Assembly (NCBI RefSeq): GCF_029350945.1
Contig: NZ_JARKMS010000001.1
Coordinates: forward strand, 374,375-438,374
Origin: Maribacter huludaoensis
GTDB taxonomy: Bacteria > Bacteroidota > Bacteroidia > Flavobacteriales > Flavobacteriaceae
Direction: 5' to 3'
DNA length: 64,000 bases
Shown: positions 51,509-61,317 of the stretch, piece after piece
How the letters are laid out: the number at the start of each line of letters is the position of its first letter
Position numbering within the stretch: the first letter of the stretch is position 1
Notes under the pieces: model-generated
The model's database searches: none
What the model was told of the DNA's origin: nothing
Seen by the model: the letters and a program-made list of their open reading frames with translations, nothing else
Translations under genes and position numbers: made by a program

Positions 51509-52542
51509 GGTAACGAAGAATTTTTGTTTTTTAAATGTTTTCTATATTCCGTTGGTAGAATGCCATAGGCCTCAAAGAATATCTTAGAAAAGTAACTTCT
51601 ACTTTTTATACCAATGGCATACACAATTTCAGAAATCGACATGTCAGAATTTTTAAGATAGTCTTTTGATATTTCTAACTTTAATTGTCTAACGTACTCA
51701 TTTACTGTTTTGGAATATAGAATTTTAAAGCCCAGTTGTAATTTTTTAGGACTTAGGCCAGACGCTGAACTTAAGGTAGAGATGGGTATGTTATCTGAAA
51801 TATGCTCTAATATATAAGTAGTGAGCTTGTGGATTTTAAGAATATCTTCTTTAGAAATTACCTCGGGTATATTCATATTTTCTTCAAAATTTTTATGTTC
51901 CAACAACTGCATAGCTAGAATTAGATAAAGTCTACCTTCTAAAGAAAGAGACCTTAACATTCCGTTAGTCGTATCTACATTGTTAAGTAATTTTATTTCA
52001 TCTGCAATTCTTAAGCTATAATTGCCAACATGTTTAAAAGTAGTTTCACCTTCACTATCGGTAAACAATGAAATTAAAAACTGGTTTAAGCGAGAAATGT
52101 TATTATTTTTTTTAAGTAAATACGCTTTTCTATCTATTCTGATAAAGCTGATTTTTAAGCTTTTATCCTTCGGAAACAGGAAGGTTTTTTTCGCATTTCG
52201 CTTGTGCGCTATTATAGTGTTTTGAAATTGTTCTATCCTGGTGTCATCTTCCATATTATTTGAGCTATAAGTAAAATAGCCTTCGCTAATGAATATAAAT
52301 TCTATTGGCGATAAATCTTTGGATATAAAAATTAATTTGGCTTCCTCTGCAAGCGTTATGTTACAATCAAATAGCGAAACTCCCCGATCAAATGCTATAG
52401 TTCTCAAGGAACCTTTGCCTAATTTATTGTTAAAGGTTAATACACGTTCTCCATGGACCTCTAGTAATTCTCCTTGTATACAAGTTTGTATTTGGGATAA
52501 AATTTCATTGGACCTTAAAGTATTTATGATTAACTCCTTCAT
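51505..52542 (-). CDS. AraC-family transcriptional regulator
   Basis: 345 residues. Unknown N-terminal sensing region about 1-240, then two HTH motifs of the AraC domain (ISTLSSASGLSPKKLQLGFK and MSISEIVYAIGIKSRSYFSKIFFEAYGILPTEYRK). Cytoplasmic DNA-binding regulator, ligand unknown, no obvious target beyond neighbours. Confidence 0.88.
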   Translation of the reverse strand: MKELIINTLRSNEILSQIQTCIQGELLEVHGERVLTFNNKLGKGSLRTIAFDRGVSLFDCNITLAEEAKLIFISKDLSPIEFIFISEGYFTYSSNNMEDDTRIEQFQNTIIAHKRNAKKTFLFPKDKSLKISFIRIDRKAYLLKKNNNISRLNQFLISLFTDSEGETTFKHVGNYSLRIADEIKLLNNVDTTNGMLRSLSLEGRLYLILAMQLLEHKNFEENMNIPEVISKEDILKIHKLTTYILEHISDNIPISTLSSASGLSPKKLQLGFKILYSKTVNEYVRQLKLEISKDYLKNSDMSISEIVYAIGIKSRSYFSKIFFEAYGILPTEYRKHLKNKNSSLP

Positions 52543-52800
52543 TATTTTATTTTAAGCACATTGGTAATTGTGCATTACAAATGAACAGGAAAATAGAGGA
52601 GTTCATTAGCATTTTTGAAATGTTAATTGACACAAATGCGTATCTGGTAGATGAGTTAATTTTTATTCTTTTACAACTAAGTAATACCTAGTAATAGTAC
52701 CATATTTGCAGAGTAAGGTATTGGTTGTCATATAATTAATAAATACCATGATAAACCTTGCTGTTAAAGAATATTAACCTAATTATTAAAATCACATATT

Positions 52801-52983
52801 ATGAAAAAGTCATTATTGATGTTTGTTTTTGCATTGGCAACACTGAGCATTGCTACAAGCTGTAGAGAAGAAAAAACTACAGGAGAGAAAATTGAAGAAG
52901 GAATGGACGATGTTGGAGATGAAATTGAAGACGGAGCCGATGAAGTTGAAGATGCCGTAGAAGATGCTACTGATGACAACTAA
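52801..52983 (+). CDS. small acidic lipoprotein
   Basis: 60 residues. Lipoprotein signal (LLMFVFALATLSIATSC; Cys about 20) followed by an extremely acidic mature part with repeated EDxxDE patterns and no aromatic residues. Probably a surface or periplasmic polyanion. Function unknown. A strong terminator follows. Confidence 0.7.
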   Translation: MKKSLLMFVFALATLSIATSCREEKTTGEKIEEGMDDVGDEIEDGADEVEDAVEDATDDN

Positions 52984-53007
52984 ATTATAATATTGCTATG
53001 AAAATAT

Positions 53008-53038
53008 AAGCCAGGTAGTTCAACTACCTGGCTTTTTT
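53008..53038. terminator. strong terminator
   Basis: AAGCCAGGTAGTT (53008-53020) / AACTACCTGGCTT (53022-53034) then TTTT, between the small lipoprotein gene and the convergent AsmA-like gene. Confidence 0.9.
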
Positions 53039-53054
53039 GATTTTAAACTCTTTT

Positions 53055-54608
53055 TCAATCTTTTTCGCCGTTTCCCGTTAATACACTTAACAACCCATCT
53101 TGTAGATTGATCCATAAATAATTGAAAAATGATTTATGTCTTACTCTTTCTGCAGTTATGGCACCGTATCTATACCCATCTTCATCTGCGTTTGATCCAT
53201 CGTTTATAAAAAGGTTACCAATAAATGAAAGAACCTTTTTAACTCCGTTTCTTTCTTTGTTCAGCAATTGAAATTTAAAATCTTCGTAACGCATCTTTAT
53301 ATCACCGGTAGAAGAATATTCGTCTCCAGAAATGGTAAAGTACAATTGATCAATGGTGCCCGTAGTTTGGGTTCTAAGGTTGGGTATAAGAAAATCATTT
53401 AAACTGGCGGCATTGAAATTTGATAGTCCGCCAGAAATTAGAAAAGAGCTTCTTGGGTCGAACACATCAAATTGCCAATCAAGTTGAAACTTACCTTCAC
53501 CCATAAGATCGGCGTTCAGTTTTATTTTTAATAGGTTCTCGTTTTCAATATTAGAAAGATTAGTAATGGCTATATCTAAATCTTCAAAACTTAAAGCACC
53601 GGCAGGTACATTATTTGGTATATTTTCTTCATATACAATAGCCCCATTTTTTATAAAAATGGAGTCAATAGCGACTTTAAAGGGCAGTTTTTGTAATAAT
53701 TTGCCATAAAGTGGCTTGTTTTCAATATAATCCAGTCTAGATTTATCCCTATAAATTTCTAGTTTTGGCTGTGAAAGTAAGAGTTTTTTTAAGTTTACTT
53801 GAAGAGAATCATTACTGATGATATAATTATGGTCTTCAACCTTAATTGATGGAATAGATAGATTTACATGATCTCTCTCGTACTTGATTTTTTTGCTCAG
53901 TTCAAACTTAGAGTATATGGTTGCAAGAGCAATGTCATTAATATCAATAATTGAATTATTGACTACCATTGATTTCATTTTCAATCTTTCATAATCACCT
54001 AAAGGAGCTATTAAATTTAGGATTTCAATGTTATAGGTGTCAAAGTTAAAGGGAACATATTTTTTAATGACATCTGGATCTGTAGCTACTTGTTTTAGGG
54101 AAAGATTTATTTCATCAACAGCAATTACTTGCACCTCTTCCGTGGCGTCCCAAATCTCGATCCGGCCAGAATCAAATATAATTTCTTCAACTAATATTTC
54201 TTTTAAGAGGTTTATGGGGTTGCTTTTGTTCGCAACAACATTATCGGTATCGGTAGGGCAGGTTTTAAAATTTAGATGTGGTTTGGCAAGCGTAAGATTT
54301 TTGATAAATATAGATTTCTGAAATAGAATTTTCCAATAGTCAAAACCCTTTATAGAAAGCTCATCTGCATCTATCTTTATTTCACATGAAGAAGTCTGTT
54401 TACCTAAGCTAACAACCGCAATATCCTTAAACGTAATATTGCCTTTTATAAGATTAATGGTCAAGGCATTATATGAAAAATCTATATGGTCCGGCACCTT
54501 TCTCTCTAAAAAGCTGACCACTTCTTTTTTCATTTTCCATTCGGCAAGCATGTAGCCGCCAACGAAAAAAATAAGTAAGAGAACAAGCCATTTTAGAAAT
54601 TTAGACAT
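53055..54608 (-). CDS. AsmA/DUF748-like envelope protein
   Basis: 517 residues: N-terminal membrane anchor (FLKWLVLLLIFFVGGYMLAEW), then a long beta-rich periplasmic region with AsmA-like repeats (SFEDLDIAITNLSNIEN; TTGTIDQLYFTISG). DUF748/AsmA proteins are thought to bridge envelope membranes and affect lipid transport. Role here is inferred. Confidence 0.72.
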   Translation of the reverse strand: MSKFLKWLVLLLIFFVGGYMLAEWKMKKEVVSFLERKVPDHIDFSYNALTINLIKGNITFKDIAVVSLGKQTSSCEIKIDADELSIKGFDYWKILFQKSIFIKNLTLAKPHLNFKTCPTDTDNVVANKSNPINLLKEILVEEIIFDSGRIEIWDATEEVQVIAVDEINLSLKQVATDPDVIKKYVPFNFDTYNIEILNLIAPLGDYERLKMKSMVVNNSIIDINDIALATIYSKFELSKKIKYERDHVNLSIPSIKVEDHNYIISNDSLQVNLKKLLLSQPKLEIYRDKSRLDYIENKPLYGKLLQKLPFKVAIDSIFIKNGAIVYEENIPNNVPAGALSFEDLDIAITNLSNIENENLLKIKLNADLMGEGKFQLDWQFDVFDPRSSFLISGGLSNFNAASLNDFLIPNLRTQTTGTIDQLYFTISGDEYSSTGDIKMRYEDFKFQLLNKERNGVKKVLSFIGNLFINDGSNADEDGYRYGAITAERVRHKSFFNYLWINLQDGLLSVLTGNGEKD

Positions 54609-54681
54609 AAGGTAGTAGTTAAAAAGTAATGAAGGTTAAAGACACCCTATGTACAGAAGTGAACCTTGTAATACGGTAAGG

Positions 54682-55092
54682 TTATTTATATGGCTTTTTA
54701 ATGCCGGCACTGTCTGGATCCATATATTGTTTAAAATCCGATGCACTGGTTAGCTCAACAAAATCTTTACCTTTTATGACAATGGCATTCTTTAAAAAAC
54801 TAGGGTTTTTATCCAATATTTTTAACCAACCATCATCGTCAAGATCAACGGTGTCTTCACCGTAAACATCTTTAAAATCTGGGTGATCGGTATTCACAAG
54901 ATCAGAGATATTCTTGTTCAGGCCGTCTGCCAATTCTGCCCATTGGGTGCCGGTGACATTGGTTTTAGAAATGTCTATCGTTAAATGTTCTTTTTCAGAT
55001 GACTGTACATAGGCATTTAATTGTTTGCCTATTGAGTTTTCTGAACTGTAGTATAATGTAATCTGTTTTTTATCCATAGCTATTACTCCCAT
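54682..55092 (-). CDS. ArsC/Spx-fold protein without cysteine
   Basis: 136 residues (or 131 from the ATG at 55077). Thioredoxin-like ArsC/Spx fold: ITLYYSSENSIGKQL at the N-terminus where ArsC has NPxCGTSR, and SFLKNAIVIKGKDFVEL in place of RPIV. There is no cysteine anywhere, so arsenate reductase chemistry is impossible. Possibly a regulator or orphan paralogue. Confidence 0.7.
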   Translation of the reverse strand: MGVIAMDKKQITLYYSSENSIGKQLNAYVQSSEKEHLTIDISKTNVTGTQWAELADGLNKNISDLVNTDHPDFKDVYGEDTVDLDDDGWLKILDKNPSFLKNAIVIKGKDFVELTSASDFKQYMDPDSAGIKKPYK

Positions 55093-55222
55093 TACTTTTT
55101 TCTAAATGTACTTACATCTAGCGCCAGTAATTAACTCTTTTACTACTAAAAGTATCTTGATTGGATTTTGGAACAACAAAGCGTATTTATTTATCTTATA
55201 TTGATGTTAAACTAATAAGAGG

Positions 55223-56650
55223 GTGGTAAATACTATTTTTTGGCTTGCTTATATAGCAGTAACTCTATGGAGTATTGTCAATATAATTTTTAATGGATCT
55301 AAGGCAACTAAAATGATTAGTTGGTCTTTATCCGTTATTGTTTTTCCTTTTTTAGGACCACTGTTATATTACTTGTTTGGCATCAACAGAAGAAAATTCA
55401 AGTTATTTAAACTAAAACAGACCGAGAAGCGAAAATTATATTCAGAAACCCACAAAGAGCTGGAGGGCGGTGAACAAAGCGTACATGAATTTGATGATTA
55501 CAAACATGATAAGCTGGCCATCCTTATTCGTAAAAACAGCTATTTTGCACCTTATAATGGTAATAAAATAACCTTGCTCAATGATGGTGAAGAAGCTTTT
55601 GGAGCCATTTTTAAAGCGATAGAAGAAGCAAAGGAATTTATACACCTTCAATATTATATTTTAGAGGAAGGTATGCTTCTGGACAAGTTTCATGACCTAT
55701 TTGCGAAGAAAATAAAAGAAGGTGTGGAAATTAGAATGTTATATGATTCTTTTGGAAGCAATTCTATGCGTGGCAAAAGAGTAAAAAGGTTTAAGGATTT
55801 AGGGGTAAAGGCGTTTTCTACCATGCCAATTCGGTTCGGGAATCTGTTGTTTACCTTAAATTATAGAAATCATAGAAAGATTATCATTATCGACGGTAAG
55901 GTTGGTTTCACCGGCGGCTTTAATGTGTCTGATAAATACATGAGACCAGTATCTGAACTTGGGGTGTGGCAAGATTTGCATCTTAAGATCGAAGGACCTG
56001 CGGTAAACAGCTTACAACGTGTTTTTGTAAAGGATTATCATTTTGCGGGCGAGGAAGAATTGTTGCTTCAAGACAAGTATTTTCCAAAAGTAGAACCTAT
56101 GGGTAGTACGGTAGCGCAAATAATATCAAGCGGACCAGATTCTAGGTATCCTGCAATTATGCAACAATACTTGGCAATGATCAATATTGCTACAAAGAGC
56201 ATCTGTATAGCCAACCCTTATTTTATTCCTGGAGAACCGGTTTTAGAGGCAATAAGAATTGCTGCGTTAAGCGGAGTGGAAGTTACCTTGTTAACCCCTA
56301 AAATTTCAGATTCATTATTGGCACAATACAGTATGTTTTCCACTTTTGAAGCTTTGTTAGAAGTGGGTGCCAACATATACCTAAGACCAGATTTTTCGCA
56401 TAGTAAGGTAATAATCATTGACGGTGAAATAGTGTCCGTAGGTTCTGGTAATTTTGACTATCGAAGCTTTGAGCATAATTTTGAAACGAATGCTATTTTA
56501 TATGACAAAGAGAGGGCATCGCATATAGAAAGATTGTTTACAAGACACTGTACTAATGACGTAAAAGTAGATTTAGAAAAATTTAAAAAAAGGTCGCCGT
56601 TCAGTAAGTTTTTAGAAGGTCTTGCCAAATTCTTTAGTCCACTTTTATGA
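55223..56650 (+). CDS. cls: cardiolipin synthase (PLD family)
   Basis: 475 residues, GTG start. Two N-terminal membrane helices, then two HKD motifs: HRKIIIIDGKVGFTGG and HSKVIIIDGEIVSVGSGN. Condenses phosphatidylglycerol to cardiolipin at the inner membrane. The stop overlaps the ATG of the next gene (ATGA), suggesting coupling. Confidence 0.93.
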   Translation: MVNTIFWLAYIAVTLWSIVNIIFNGSKATKMISWSLSVIVFPFLGPLLYYLFGINRRKFKLFKLKQTEKRKLYSETHKELEGGEQSVHEFDDYKHDKLAILIRKNSYFAPYNGNKITLLNDGEEAFGAIFKAIEEAKEFIHLQYYILEEGMLLDKFHDLFAKKIKEGVEIRMLYDSFGSNSMRGKRVKRFKDLGVKAFSTMPIRFGNLLFTLNYRNHRKIIIIDGKVGFTGGFNVSDKYMRPVSELGVWQDLHLKIEGPAVNSLQRVFVKDYHFAGEEELLLQDKYFPKVEPMGSTVAQIISSGPDSRYPAIMQQYLAMINIATKSICIANPYFIPGEPVLEAIRIAALSGVEVTLLTPKISDSLLAQYSMFSTFEALLEVGANIYLRPDFSHSKVIIIDGEIVSVGSGNFDYRSFEHNFETNAILYDKERASHIERLFTRHCTNDVKVDLEKFKKRSPFSKFLEGLAKFFSPLL

Positions 56651-57279
56651 GCACTTTCTTATTTAGTAAAAAATTAAACTTTCTAATCTTATTAATATTC
56701 AGTTTCCCAATGGTTGCATCTGCAAAACATACAATTCCAGAAGAAATTATCAACGAAGCAAAAATTGCACTTTCTCATTATCCAGAGCTTTCAAATGTTG
56801 CTATAGAATTTAAGTTTAAAAAGAACATTAAAAAGTCTACCATGCAGGCTCAACCCTCATTTTGGAGTGTTTTTAGGTCTAAGAAAAACAGGTCTTATAA
56901 AATATTGATCAGTGAAAGAATAAAGATTGCAGATTCTGTTTATTATACCAAAGACATGCCTTCAGAAATTATGATCGGCTGGTTGGGTCATGAACTTGGA
57001 CATGTAATGGATTATCAACAACGAAGTGGTATGAATTTGATCGGCTTTGGTTTTAAGTATATCACCTCAGAGAGCTATATACGGGAGGCAGAGCGTCGTG
57101 CAGACTCTTTTGCAGTCAACCACGGTATGGAAACCTATATTCTTGCTACAAAAGAGTTTATTTTAAAAGAAGCTGGTCTAACACCGGCTTATGTTCAACG
57201 TATTAAAAATTTATACTTATCCCCAGAAGAAATTATGGTATTGGTTGAGGAAAGAGATGCGTTGAGCAAAGGAAAATAA
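56647..57279 (+). CDS. putative exported zinc metallopeptidase
   Basis: 210 residues with a signal peptide (LNFLILLIFSFPMVASA). HELGH in GWLGHELGHVMDY, followed by an Arg/Glu segment EAERRADSFAVNHGM that could supply the third zinc ligand (E in EAERRAD), fits a gluzincin-like minimal peptidase. Translationally coupled to cls. No further family recognised. Confidence 0.72.
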   Translation: MSTFLFSKKLNFLILLIFSFPMVASAKHTIPEEIINEAKIALSHYPELSNVAIEFKFKKNIKKSTMQAQPSFWSVFRSKKNRSYKILISERIKIADSVYYTKDMPSEIMIGWLGHELGHVMDYQQRSGMNLIGFGFKYITSESYIREAERRADSFAVNHGMETYILATKEFILKEAGLTPAYVQRIKNLYLSPEEIMVLVEERDALSKGK

Positions 57280-57282
57280 GTG

Positions 57283-58806
57283 CTAGTCGTGCTTGTTTAC
57301 AAAAGCTTCCCACTCGGCAAACTTCTCTTCTTTCATAACACGTTCCATTTTTACTTGACCGCCTTTCTTTTTGTTACTATCGTTCCAATCGTAAAACACA
57401 TCAGGGTTGATAGTAAAAACCTTTACTCCTTTTAATGCTTTTGAACGGGCAACTTTATAGTTCTTATTGGCAGCTTTTAAAGATTCATCTAAATTTTTAG
57501 CTAATTCTGCTGGGTCTTGGGTTGCATTGGTTCCTAAATACCATGTATGATAAAATCCATCTTCATATTTCTTTGCACAGAGAGTATATTCGGGTACCTC
57601 TATATCAAAAGTTTCCATGAGGTCCTGTAGTGCATCATCCAATTTGTTGACAGATAATTGAGAGCCTACCGTGTTCAAAAAGAACTTGGTACGCCCGGTT
57701 ATTTTTATTTCCGCACGTTCCACATCGGTAAACTCGATCGTATCTCCAATTAGGTAACGCCAAGCACCACTGACGGTGCTTATGATTAGCACATAGTTCT
57801 GACCGGTTTCAACCTCGGATAATGTTAATGACGGAGCATCTTGAGAAAGAGAACCGTCTTCTAAAATATAATCTGGATTGAAAGGAACAAACTCAAAATA
57901 GATTCCGTTATCCGTAACTAATTTCATGGCATCTGTCTCTGGTCTAGCTTGAAAAGCGATAAACCCTTCAGAAGCCAAATAGGTGTCAATTACCGTAACA
58001 GGCTTGCCCATTAAGGCGTTAAAGCTCTTTTCGTAAGGTCCAAAAGCTACGCCGCCAGAAGTGTAGACCTGCAAGTTGGGCCATATTTCATGAATATTGT
58101 TCAGATTATGTCTTTTAATGACCTCTTTCAGCATTAGCTCGATCCAAGAAGGAATTCCGCTTAGCGCACCAATATCCCAATCGGCAGCTTTCTCGGCAAT
58201 TTTTACAACACGTTCGTCCCAGTCATCAATTTTTGCAATTTCCTTTCCAGGTTTGTAGTATCCGCTAAACCAAGACGGAATATTACTTGCGCTTATACCG
58301 CTTATCTCACCTTCTAAATGATCATCATTTTCAACTAAATCAGTAGAACTACCAAGCATTAAAATTCCAGTTTCAAAGAAATCTGCCGGAAGGTCAAAAT
58401 TAGAGATTGCCAACACCTGTTTAATACCTGCTTGTCTAATTGCATTTATCATGGCATCGGTAACAGGAATACGTTTGCTTGTCTTGCCCGTAGTCCCAGA
58501 ACTCAGTGCAAAATAATCTGGGCTACCGGGCCAGGTTACATCGGTTTGGTCTTCGTGTAATTTATGCCACCATGCATCGTTGATCTGATTATAGTCAAAA
58601 TATGGAACAGCATCACGAAACGCTTGCTGAGGATTGTCTCTTTCTAGAATATCTTCAAATGCATAGGCTTTGCCAAAAGCAGTGTCTTTTGCAGTTTCCA
58701 ATAGGTTTTTCAGAACAGCCTTTTGATCTTCAATAGGGTTGTCGTCACCAGTAATTTTATCTGTAACGTTAATAATTCCTTTAATAAAGTTTCCTATGAT
58801 ATTCAT
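57283..58806 (-). CDS. GH3 auxin-responsive-promoter-family protein
   Basis: 507 residues of the GH3/acyl-adenylate-forming fold: the ATP motif ALSSGTTGKTSKRIPV, DTYLASEGFIAFQAR and SGAWRYLIGDTIEF are typical of bacterial GH3 proteins. Probable amide or thioester ligase acting through an acyl-adenylate; substrate unknown. It converges on the upstream peptidase gene with 3 bp between. Confidence 0.85.
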   Translation of the reverse strand: MNIIGNFIKGIINVTDKITGDDNPIEDQKAVLKNLLETAKDTAFGKAYAFEDILERDNPQQAFRDAVPYFDYNQINDAWWHKLHEDQTDVTWPGSPDYFALSSGTTGKTSKRIPVTDAMINAIRQAGIKQVLAISNFDLPADFFETGILMLGSSTDLVENDDHLEGEISGISASNIPSWFSGYYKPGKEIAKIDDWDERVVKIAEKAADWDIGALSGIPSWIELMLKEVIKRHNLNNIHEIWPNLQVYTSGGVAFGPYEKSFNALMGKPVTVIDTYLASEGFIAFQARPETDAMKLVTDNGIYFEFVPFNPDYILEDGSLSQDAPSLTLSEVETGQNYVLIISTVSGAWRYLIGDTIEFTDVERAEIKITGRTKFFLNTVGSQLSVNKLDDALQDLMETFDIEVPEYTLCAKKYEDGFYHTWYLGTNATQDPAELAKNLDESLKAANKNYKVARSKALKGVKVFTINPDVFYDWNDSNKKKGGQVKMERVMKEEKFAEWEAFVNKHD

Positions 58807-58958
58807 GTGCTGCAGTAGTTTTGGTTAGTACCGCTAAAATACTGTATATGTGAGGTAAAGATTAACCCTAATATGAAATATGTGGACTTTATTGGGTTGA
58901 AGTGTTCGGAGACAATATTAAAACTTAAGATATCATCTTATATGAATTTCTGGAAACC

Positions 58959-59546
58959 TTATTCATTTTGAAAATCTTTTCTTAATTCCAATTCCATTTG
59001 TAATTGCTCAAACCAAAATCCGTTTTGTTTTTGAATTTTAGAATCAGCTAATAATATTTCATTTTTTAGGGTTTCAAACTGTTCGTCAGAAAAATTAGAA
59101 TTCATAAATGCGTCTTCTCCGTTTTCTTTTTGAACTCTTTCAATAAAATTCCTGTAAGCAATTAAGGAGTCAGTCATTGAGCTAAAATTTGTGTTGAAAG
59201 GTTTGGAGGAGAAATAATCTTCATGATCAAGAAATTCTATTCGATCATCTAATTCAGTATTTACAACGATGGGATCCCCGTCACTACAACTTCCAATAAC
59301 TATGTACTTATCAAATTCAGGCTCTAAAAACTCATAAATTTTTGTCAGTTTATGGATTCCCTTGTACAAATCATCTGAATCCGTCACAAAACTAAGAAAT
59401 GGAGCAGCACTTTCTGGAAGTCCAACTGTGTTTAGAAATTGGATAGAGGCATCACATAATCCAAGTCCATTTAACCTATTTATATTAATAGGGTTAAGTT
59501 TTTCTTCATTTGAAGTCCATAATTTTTTAAATTCTTCTGGTTTCAT
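58959..59546 (-). CDS. SUKH (SMI1/KNR4-like) immunity-type protein
   Basis: 195 residues. FLNTVGLPESAAPFLSFV, EPEFDKYIVIGSCSDGDPIVV and LDDRIEFLDHEDYF match the SUKH superfamily pattern. SUKH proteins neutralise polymorphic toxins; no toxin gene lies beside it, so it is an orphan immunity gene or a general SUKH protein. Its flank contains a transporter relic (59593-59676), pointing to rearrangement here. Confidence 0.75.
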   Translation of the reverse strand: MKPEEFKKLWTSNEEKLNPININRLNGLGLCDASIQFLNTVGLPESAAPFLSFVTDSDDLYKGIHKLTKIYEFLEPEFDKYIVIGSCSDGDPIVVNTELDDRIEFLDHEDYFSSKPFNTNFSSMTDSLIAYRNFIERVQKENGEDAFMNSNFSDEQFETLKNEILLADSKIQKQNGFWFEQLQMELELRKDFQNE

Positions 59547-59592
59547 TTGTAAACGTGTAGAGAATAATTAATCTAAATCTAAAAACTCAATC

Positions 59593-59676
59593 CTTAACTA
59601 AGCATAATAAGCACAGCTCCCACAGAAATCAACACCAACATAATCCTATTAATTGGACTTGTATCTTTAGTAATAT
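59593..59676 (-). pseudogene. fossil 3' end of a TauE/SafE transporter gene
   Basis: Read leftwards this encodes up to 27 residues ending IMLVLISVGAVLIMLS-stop, closely matching the end of the intact transporter (MILVLTAVGAVLIMLS-stop) at 60487. A 23-bp stretch is identical (TAACTAAGCATAATAAGCAC plus AGC). A stop codon lies just upstream in frame, so only a relic remains. Confidence 0.82.
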
Positions 59677-59677
59677 A

Positions 59678-60424
59678 TTATTTGCCTACTATTTGAATTT
59701 TGCCACATTTTGCATGCGATGTCCAAATCTTAGATGACACAAAATTGTATCTCAATAGCATTTTCCAACTTTCATTGTGGTATCTATATAGTAGGGTGTA
59801 ACCTTCACCTTTACAACGGTGGTTTTCAAAAACAAAAGTTTTAGCATATTTATAGTCTTTCGAAAATATTGGCTTAGAAATTTGAAAGTATATATTATCT
59901 TCTTCATTAATTTCCTCGTCAATTTCCCAAGCTTTAACCAGTTCTTCGTTAAGTTTTTTATTTTCCCAAATCTTATTTTTATTCCAAAGAAGTTTTTTCT
60001 TTACTACTATAGAATGGCGCTTTTTATATCTTAAAATACTATCGTATTTCTCGTGACTAATATTATACTTTACAAAAATGATACTCTTTGCTAGAGGTGG
60101 AGAAAATCTTTTATACTTATTACTAGACAGATATTTTACATTTTTTAAAGAGTAGTTTGTCCAGTCTATAGTTTTCTCATTTGATTTATATATCAAGTCT
60201 AAAGGAAAATTATTATCAAGTAATTTTAATTCTCTTATTTGATATTTTTGAAGCGAATCGTTTATAATAGGTTCTTCTAAACCTTCTTTAAATAATAAAT
60301 ATTGCTCAAAGTCTTTCGGGAAATTATGATCAATAACACTTTCAACTAAACTTGTAGTCATCGAATCTTGACCGAATATATTTAAGACAGAAAAAATTGA
60401 AAGTATTAAAATATAATTTTTCAT
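59678..60424 (-). CDS. secreted hypothetical protein
   Basis: 248 residues with a signal peptide (MKNYILILSIFSVLNIFG). AT-rich, Lys/Asn/Ile-rich mature part, no family recognised. It sits between the TauE relic and the intact TauE gene, so it was probably inserted into, or retained during, a duplication of that locus. Confidence 0.58.
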   Translation of the reverse strand: MKNYILILSIFSVLNIFGQDSMTTSLVESVIDHNFPKDFEQYLLFKEGLEEPIINDSLQKYQIRELKLLDNNFPLDLIYKSNEKTIDWTNYSLKNVKYLSSNKYKRFSPPLAKSIIFVKYNISHEKYDSILRYKKRHSIVVKKKLLWNKNKIWENKKLNEELVKAWEIDEEINEEDNIYFQISKPIFSKDYKYAKTFVFENHRCKGEGYTLLYRYHNESWKMLLRYNFVSSKIWTSHAKCGKIQIVGK

Positions 60425-60486
60425 CTAGTATCGAAAAAGGTCTTTAAAATTGATTTTTACACCAAAATAACTCAAACTTAAAAATT

Positions 60487-61242
60487 CTAACTAAGCATAA
60501 TAAGCACAGCACCCACAGCGGTTAAAACCAAAATCATCTTTCTAAAAAATGCTTCCTTAATATATTTGATGAATTTTACACCTGCGAAAAACCCTAAAAG
60601 AATACCCGGTAAGAGCATTAAATTCAGTTGTAAAGTTTCAATGGATATGGTTTTCCAAACAAAAAAATGAAAGGGAAGTTTAATGATATTCACGATTAAA
60701 AACAACCAAGCGGCAGTACCTATAAATTGGTTTTTTGGTAAGCGCATTGCTAGAAAGTAAATGTTCGAAAAAGCTCCGGCCAAATTGCCCACCATAGTGG
60801 TTATACCGGCTATGGTACCAATAGCACCGGCAAATGTCCAATGTGAGGGTACATTCTTATCTTTTTTTCGGTCCCAATAAAACATCATGCCCACGGTAAT
60901 GATAATTATGGTTGCCATGGCTATTTTAAAAAATTTTTCAGGCAGTTCATTTCCAATAAAAACACCAATGAGCAAACCTAAAAGCATCCACGGTAGTACT
61001 TTAAAAACATATTTCCATTGTGTGTATCGGTTATAATAGATTACGGCAAAAATATCCGCAAGAACAAGAAGCGGTACTACCATGCCTGTAGACTGTCTTG
61101 CGCCAAAAGCCAAAGCCATGATTGTAACGTTTAAAACGGCAATTCCTTTAATGCCCGCCTTGGATAATCCTATGATAAACGTAGCAATTGACGCCAGGAT
61201 CCAGGCCGTTGGGGTAATTTCAGTAGTTATTGATAGAAGCAC
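60487..61242 (-). CDS. TauE/SafE (TSUP) family transporter
   Basis: 251 residues, GTG start (no ATG before the first helix). About eight helices with the family repeats FIIGLSKAGIKGIAVLNV and GTIAGITTMVGNLAGAFSN. Predicted inner-membrane exporter of sulfite or organosulfonates; substrate not determinable. A degenerate copy of its 3' end lies 0.9 kb away. Confidence 0.88.
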   Translation of the reverse strand: MLLSITTEITPTAWILASIATFIIGLSKAGIKGIAVLNVTIMALAFGARQSTGMVVPLLVLADIFAVIYYNRYTQWKYVFKVLPWMLLGLLIGVFIGNELPEKFFKIAMATIIIITVGMMFYWDRKKDKNVPSHWTFAGAIGTIAGITTMVGNLAGAFSNIYFLAMRLPKNQFIGTAAWLFLIVNIIKLPFHFFVWKTISIETLQLNLMLLPGILLGFFAGVKFIKYIKEAFFRKMILVLTAVGAVLIMLS

Positions 61243-61317
61243 GTGGTACGTTTAGCGTATTAGATATAAAAATGTCCTAAAATAATATATCTTTAACAAT
61301 CAACCTAAAACCATTTT

